Positions 5,967-9,306 of a DNA stretch of 9,306 bases are shown here, piece after piece (positions within the stretch are counted from its first letter, which is position 1; each line of letters opens with the position of its first letter). The notes under the pieces were generated by a model. It was given only the letters and a program-made list of their open reading frames with translations, was not told where the DNA came from and did no database searches. Position numbers and translations under genes: made by a program. Source of the stretch: Chloroflexota bacterium (GTDB lineage: Bacteria > Chloroflexota > Anaerolineae > Anaerolineales > UBA4823); contig JAUWLJ010000055.1 of NCBI GenBank assembly GCA_030613705.1, positions 1 through 9,306 on the forward strand. The letters are read 5' to 3'.

Positions 5967-6788
5967 TTATTCCCCCAGGTTTCTGGATCGGGTACGACCC
6001 ATTAGAGCAGCGTAAACGCCCAGGCCGATGCCGCCTAAGAGTAAGACTCCCCCCGCGATACCCAGGAGCAAGGTCCGGTCACCGCCCGGTGAGGAGGGAT
6101 CGTCGACTGCCACAGAACTTATCTGAGCACCGAAATCTATATAAGTTTCTGTACCAGGATCCAGCACCAGGATGTAGTTGAGTACTGTAGTGGGATTATA
6201 GCCGTCCGGAACGGCAACACTGATTGTGTATTCGCCCTGCATTAGTTCCTCAAAACAGAAGGGTTCCATGCCGCTGAGGGTGGTCTCGGTCAATGAGACC
6301 TCGTCAGATTGATCACTAACGCTAATTGCGCCATCGGGGATCGAGGGTTCTTCCTCCTGGCGGATGGAGTCTCCGTTGATATCGTTGTATAGGATCACAC
6401 ACAAGGTGCCTGTCCCGGGTTGAGGTGTAGGAGTGGGCAGGCTCGGGGCTGGTGTTCGGCGAGGTCCGGCTGTTGGGGTGATTTCAGCTGGACCCCCGAA
6501 ACCTAACAGCACTTCCTCGCCCTCCAGAAGAAGTGTTTCACTGGTCGCGTCGTTCAACCTCAGTAAATCGTTCAGATTGATCGCATAAATTGCCGCGATA
6601 CGCCACCAGGAATCGTTTGCCTGAACGATGTATAGGATGCGCCCATCTGTCCCGGGAGTTGGCGTGGGGAAAGGAGTAAATTGCGCTTGAGGGGCAGCCA
6701 GAGCATGCAGGCTGGTAGTGAGCAGGAACAGTATCAAGCCAACCAGACCTAATCCCAACCAGAAGTGCTGAATTTTCGATCTGAGCAT
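5967..6788 (-). CDS. Membrane-anchored surface protein with LysM and SdrD-B-like domains
   Basis: A 273-residue exported protein. Seen in order: a signal peptide (basic MLRSK, hydrophobic core 9-30, likely cleavage after ALAA at about 32); a Thr/Pro-rich spacer; a LysM domain at about 52-95 (YIVQANDSWWRIAAIYAINL then LLRLND and LLEGEEVLL), a fold that binds N-acetylglucosamine-containing polymers; a second Thr/Pro-rich linker at 99-124; an SdrD-B/Cna-B-like beta domain at about 127-220 with the calcium-loop-like YNDINGDSIRQEEEPSIPDG; and a C-terminal helix at 239-262 followed by RTRSR. The topology is therefore outside-facing with a short cytoplasmic tail. Cys130 and Cys178 could form a disulfide. 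There is no LPxTG sorting motif. TATAAT ends 7 nt before the ATG and no ribosome-binding site is seen, suggesting a leaderless transcript. It is divergent from the sugar transferase gene and may act in the same envelope, but that is inference. Confidence 0.88.
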   Translation of the reverse strand: MLRSKIQHFWLGLGLVGLILFLLTTSLHALAAPQAQFTPFPTPTPGTDGRILYIVQANDSWWRIAAIYAINLNDLLRLNDATSETLLLEGEEVLLGFGGPAEITPTAGPRRTPAPSLPTPTPQPGTGTLCVILYNDINGDSIRQEEEPSIPDGAISVSDQSDEVSLTETTLSGMEPFCFEELMQGEYTISVAVPDGYNPTTVLNYILVLDPGTETYIDFGAQISSVAVDDPSSPGGDRTLLLGIAGGVLLLGGIGLGVYAALMGRTRSRNLGE

Positions 6789-6795
6789 GAATAAA

Positions 6796-6801
6796 ATTAT
6801 A
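6796..6801 (-). promoter_or_regulatory. -10 box of the LysM gene, adjacent to its start
   Basis: A perfect TATAAT on the minus strand (read 6801 to 6796) is followed by 7 nt (TTTATTC) and then the ATG at 6788. Transcription would begin at about the start codon. A clear -35 box is not visible; TTATCT with 18-bp spacing is a weak candidate. Confidence 0.55.
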
Positions 6802-6853
6802 CTTGAATATAAGTTTGGCAGATAAGGGGCAAATTAGTCTTGTGTGGGCGCGG

Positions 6854-6859
6854 TATAAT
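6854..6859 (+). promoter_or_regulatory. -10 box of the sugar transferase gene
   Basis: A perfect TATAAT preceded by GCGCGG ends 12 nt before the ATG at 6872. The transcript leader would be only about 5-6 nt, too short for a Shine-Dalgarno site, and none is seen. No good -35 box is visible. Confidence 0.5.
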
Positions 6860-6871
6860 CCACCAAGACTT

Positions 6872-7999
6872 ATGGCGAAGCAACCCTGGAGGCTTTCTAA
6901 ACCAAATTCAGATCAATCAAGCATCTGGCAGTCTGCCGGAGGGCGAGCGACTTCATTGTTAAATGCGATAATTCTGATGGCGCTCGCCTGGCTGTTCATG
7001 CAGCGAGTTTTACCAAGCGGCACGTTCAGCGCATTGTGGATCTGCGGTGTGGTCATCCTTTTTGCTGCGCTTACCATAGCCCTAGAACGCAGCCTGGTCT
7101 TTCTGTCTCTTTCCACAAAGTGGCACTACCGGTCCGCCTTTTTGGGTTCCATAGGGATATTTCTGGTAATCTGGTTTGGTAATTGGCTTGCATTCCCTGA
7201 AATTGTCAGGCCTGGCTGGCTGATTGCGGCAGTTTTTGGAGCCTTTTTGGGAGGCATTTTAGCTACCAGCTTCAATGAACGGCTGTGGGAGAACAATTCG
7301 CCGCCCTCTGAAGAGATCGTGCATGCTGTATATCAGCAGCACCTCAAGTTGATCGGATTACCAGATCGAACGCCAGGATTAAAGCGCGCTTTCGACCTGG
7401 TGGTTGCATCAGTTGGTCTATTGTTCTCTTTGCCCATCTGGCTCGTGAGCATCTTTCTGATCTGGATCGAGGATCCCGGGCCGTTGCTCTTTGTCAAGAA
7501 TTCGGTTGGCAAGGGAGGTATGAATTTCCACCAATATAAATTACGCACCATGGTGCGCGGTGCAGAAGATGCGACTGGACCGATCCTGGCGGATGAAAGG
7601 GATGAGCGTGTGCTGCGGAGTGGGTACCTGCTGCGCAAGACAGCCTTGGATGAGCTGCCCCAGCTGCTCAATATCCTGCTCGGGGAGATGAGTTTTGTCG
7701 GACCACGCCCTCAACGCACTGTCCTGGTACAAGGCTATTTGAGTGAGCTGCCCGAGTATGCCCAGCGCCATCGAGTGCTGCCCGGACTCGCAGGATTAGC
7801 CCAGGTGGCAGGTGATTATTACCTCACTCCTCGACAGAAATTGCGCCTTGACCGGTTGTATATTGAGTACACTAGTTTGGGGTTCGATCTAAAGTTAATT
7901 ACTCTGGCCTTCTTGATCACTTTTTGGTATCGCTGGCAGAAGAGTTGGGATGGTCGCTTGCCAAGATGGCTGCTGCGGTTTGGCAGCCAGGGGAAATAG
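6872..7999 (+). CDS. Polyprenyl-phosphate sugar-1-phosphate transferase (bacterial sugar transferase family)
   Basis: A 375-residue membrane enzyme of the polyprenyl-phosphate hexose-1-phosphate transferase family (WcaJ/RfbP type), which moves a sugar phosphate from a UDP-sugar to undecaprenyl phosphate and so starts lipid-linked glycan assembly. The catalytic half carries all family marks: KRAFD at 171-175 followed by the membrane re-entrant helix, DPGP at 201-204 (catalytic Asp-Glu region nearby), KLRTM at 223-227, DELPQLLN at 260-267 and FVGPRP at 275-280. The N-terminal 140 residues contain about four hydrophobic helices (29-47, 53-70, 87-106, 115-131), with no room for the nucleotide-binding-like domain found in full-length WcaJ (about 460 residues). 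The ATG at 6872 is chosen; the frame stays open upstream to a TTG at 6803, but that would include the promoter and start within 15 bp of the divergent LysM gene. It is monocistronic and convergent with the flippase gene. Confidence 0.92.
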   Translation: MAKQPWRLSKPNSDQSSIWQSAGGRATSLLNAIILMALAWLFMQRVLPSGTFSALWICGVVILFAALTIALERSLVFLSLSTKWHYRSAFLGSIGIFLVIWFGNWLAFPEIVRPGWLIAAVFGAFLGGILATSFNERLWENNSPPSEEIVHAVYQQHLKLIGLPDRTPGLKRAFDLVVASVGLLFSLPIWLVSIFLIWIEDPGPLLFVKNSVGKGGMNFHQYKLRTMVRGAEDATGPILADERDERVLRSGYLLRKTALDELPQLLNILLGEMSFVGPRPQRTVLVQGYLSELPEYAQRHRVLPGLAGLAQVAGDYYLTPRQKLRLDRLYIEYTSLGFDLKLITLAFLITFWYRWQKSWDGRLPRWLLRFGSQGK

Positions 8000-8060
8000 A
8001 TAAAGCAGCAGCTCGCCATTCATTGCTGGCAATAGCAGGCCAGCTGGGGGAGAAGAAATC

Positions 8061-9306
8061 TCAGCGACTTGAACGTCTCATCGAAATCCAATACCCCCAT
8101 AATACGATGTTTATCACCAAGGCGTTTACCACTTGACCGACGATCGTCCCATATACGCCCCAACGGAGAATTGCCCAAATGCCAATCGTAAACATGCTGA
8201 TGATGGCCAATATATTGGCGATAAAAATTGGTCGTGAAAGTTGCGCGGCTTTAAAGATCGATAGCAGAGGCCAATAGGCAAACATGAGGGCATAAAAAAG
8301 CGCCATGAGAACAACCCCATTGCTGTAGGCGAGATAAGTGTCGCCATAGATCAGGGCTAGCAGCTGTTCGGGGAACAGCATGGCGATGATTAATATACCC
8401 AAGACAGGGATGCCGAGCGCCAGATAGATGCTGCGTAAGGTGTGGGTGAGGGCTCGCTGCCCGTTCTTCTCGTACAGATTCGCCGCGCGGGGAGTGAGAA
8501 ATGTATCTACAGCCCGTAAGAGCAGGTGGATTGGTGCGACCAGGTTCTGTAATGCCCGGTATGCACCCGCGGCAGCAAAACTGACCAAACCGGCAGTTAG
8601 AATCGGATAGAACTCCACTGCCACCCAGTTGGTCAGGGTGCTGCCCAATAACCAACGACCGAATTCCCAATTGCGACGCCAGGTACCTTTTAAATTTACC
8701 AGCTTGCGAGTCCAATAATGGCGGGTAAACCACAAACCGGGGAACAAAGCGACAAATGAACCCCAGGCAATAGCTTCTAATCCAGTTACCCCGGACAGTG
8801 TCCCCTGGTTCACCAGGTAAATCATGATCGCGATGCGCACACCGTTGGCGATAAAACTGTTGATCACTGCATTGAGCACCAACCCTCGAGTGTACAGCAT
8901 GCGGCGCAGGTATTCCTGCATTTGCCACCAGAGGAACGGAAGCCAAAGAGTGAACAAAGTCGGCCCGGCGGTGTCATTTCCTAATTCGGTCAAAACCCAT
9001 CCCGATAGGGCCACGACCGAAGCGGAAACTATAGCCAATCCGATTTGAAACAGGCTGGTGTTGGTGGCATACTGTTTGAACTCGTCCTGCTCCATTCCCG
9101 CGCCAAAAACATTCATCGGCTGCACGATCAGCCCGTCCTGAAAGGCGCGCACCAAGCGCAAGGTCACGAAGCCGACCCCATAAACACCGAGCTGGGTTGG
9201 ATCGACATTGCGGGCCAGGATGATGGTAGCCAAGAAATTGGAGAGGCTGATCACTCCCTGATCGATCGCCGACAGGTATCCTTGCCGGGCTCCTTGACCA
9301 GAAAAT
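8061..9306 (-). CDS. Wzx-like polysaccharide flippase, 5' end beyond the window
   Basis: The visible 414 residues of a multi-helix membrane transporter of the polysaccharide-export (MATE/MOP-superfamily, Wzx-like) type, which flips undecaprenyl-linked glycans across the cytoplasmic membrane. About twelve hydrophobic helices are visible. The N-terminal part (AIDQGVISLSNFLATIILAR, then LGVYGVGF) is the usual helix 1-2 signature of such flippases, in which one charged residue sits near the start of helix 1. The frame continues without stop or convincing start to the right edge (residues before the GTG at 9254 read ...GARQGYLSAIDQG, matching the family), so the true start lies outside the window and GTG 9254 is only an internal codon. 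It converges with the sugar transferase gene, which it may serve in a common pathway. Ligand specificity cannot be read from the sequence. Confidence 0.88.
   Translation of the reverse strand, partial: FSGQGARQGYLSAIDQGVISLSNFLATIILARNVDPTQLGVYGVGFVTLRLVRAFQDGLIVQPMNVFGAGMEQDEFKQYATNTSLFQIGLAIVSASVVALSGWVLTELGNDTAGPTLFTLWLPFLWWQMQEYLRRMLYTRGLVLNAVINSFIANGVRIAIMIYLVNQGTLSGVTGLEAIAWGSFVALFPGLWFTRHYWTRKLVNLKGTWRRNWEFGRWLLGSTLTNWVAVEFYPILTAGLVSFAAAGAYRALQNLVAPIHLLLRAVDTFLTPRAANLYEKNGQRALTHTLRSIYLALGIPVLGILIIAMLFPEQLLALIYGDTYLAYSNGVVLMALFYALMFAYWPLLSIFKAAQLSRPIFIANILAIISMFTIGIWAILRWGVYGTIVGQVVNALVINIVLWGYWISMRRSSR

Noticed and set aside
6803..6871. Upstream TTG start for the sugar transferase
   Set aside because: It would put the TATAAT at 6854 inside the gene and has no ribosome-binding site; the ATG at 6872 is better placed.
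8025..8044. Stem-loop GCTGGC/GCCAGC between the sugar transferase and flippase genes as a terminator
   Set aside because: Only 6 bp with an 8-nt loop and no T-run on either strand; cannot be told from chance.
8251..8946. 231-codon minus-strand frame inside the flippase gene
   Set aside because: It is a shifted frame of the flippase; the product is Cys/His/Arg rich, lacks hydrophobic helices and has no start signal.

Overview
The window looks like a chromosomal segment of an uncultured or environmental bacterium, most plausibly from the Chloroflexota (class Anaerolineae). This is an inference from gene style: a secreted LysM protein with Thr-Pro-rich linkers, adrenodoxin-reductase-type flavoprotein, short FlK-type thioesterase and scattered cell-surface polysaccharide genes in alternating orientation, with moderately GC-rich coding DNA. 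No rRNA, tRNA, mobile element or CRISPR array was seen, so the taxonomic assignment stays tentative.

Layout. Bases 1-577 carry no convincing gene but end in a strong sigma-70-type promoter (TTGTGA, 17 bp, TATAAT) that drives a GTG-started FAD/NADPH oxidoreductase of the adrenodoxin/ferredoxin-NADP+ reductase family (578-1942). A strong stem-loop terminator follows. A 59-residue two-helix membrane protein (2133-2312) comes next; its leader holds regularly spaced complementary arms, one of which could mask its Shine-Dalgarno site. A second, bidirectional stem-loop separates it from a convergent MscS-family mechanosensitive channel (2400-3230, minus).

From 3313 to the end the window is dominated by cell-surface glycan genes. 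Plus-strand genes 3313-5929 encode a GT2 glycosyltransferase fused to a C-terminal Rossmann-like domain, a fluoroacetyl-CoA-thioesterase-like (FlK) hotdog protein and a GT-B-fold glycosyltransferase homologue that has lost the usual paired glutamates. A minus-strand gene (5967-6788) encodes a membrane-anchored surface protein with signal peptide, LysM, SdrD-B-like domain and C-terminal helix. It is divergent from a polyprenyl-phosphate sugar-1-phosphate transferase (6872-7999, plus), the committing enzyme of lipid-linked glycan assembly. A convergent Wzx/MATE-like flippase (8061-9306, minus) runs off the right edge.

How the genes may work together. The sugar transferase would load the first sugar on undecaprenyl phosphate, the GT2 enzyme (and perhaps the GT-B protein) would extend it, and the flippase would move the product across the membrane. 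The LysM protein may sit in the resulting envelope. The thioesterase, MscS channel and flavoprotein have no evident role in this pathway. Nothing here is a clear new defence or biosynthetic system; the points most worth a second look are the leader of the small membrane protein, the active-site loss in the GT-B protein, the thioesterase between glycosyltransferases, and several start codons placed directly downstream of TATAAT-like boxes without a ribosome-binding site.
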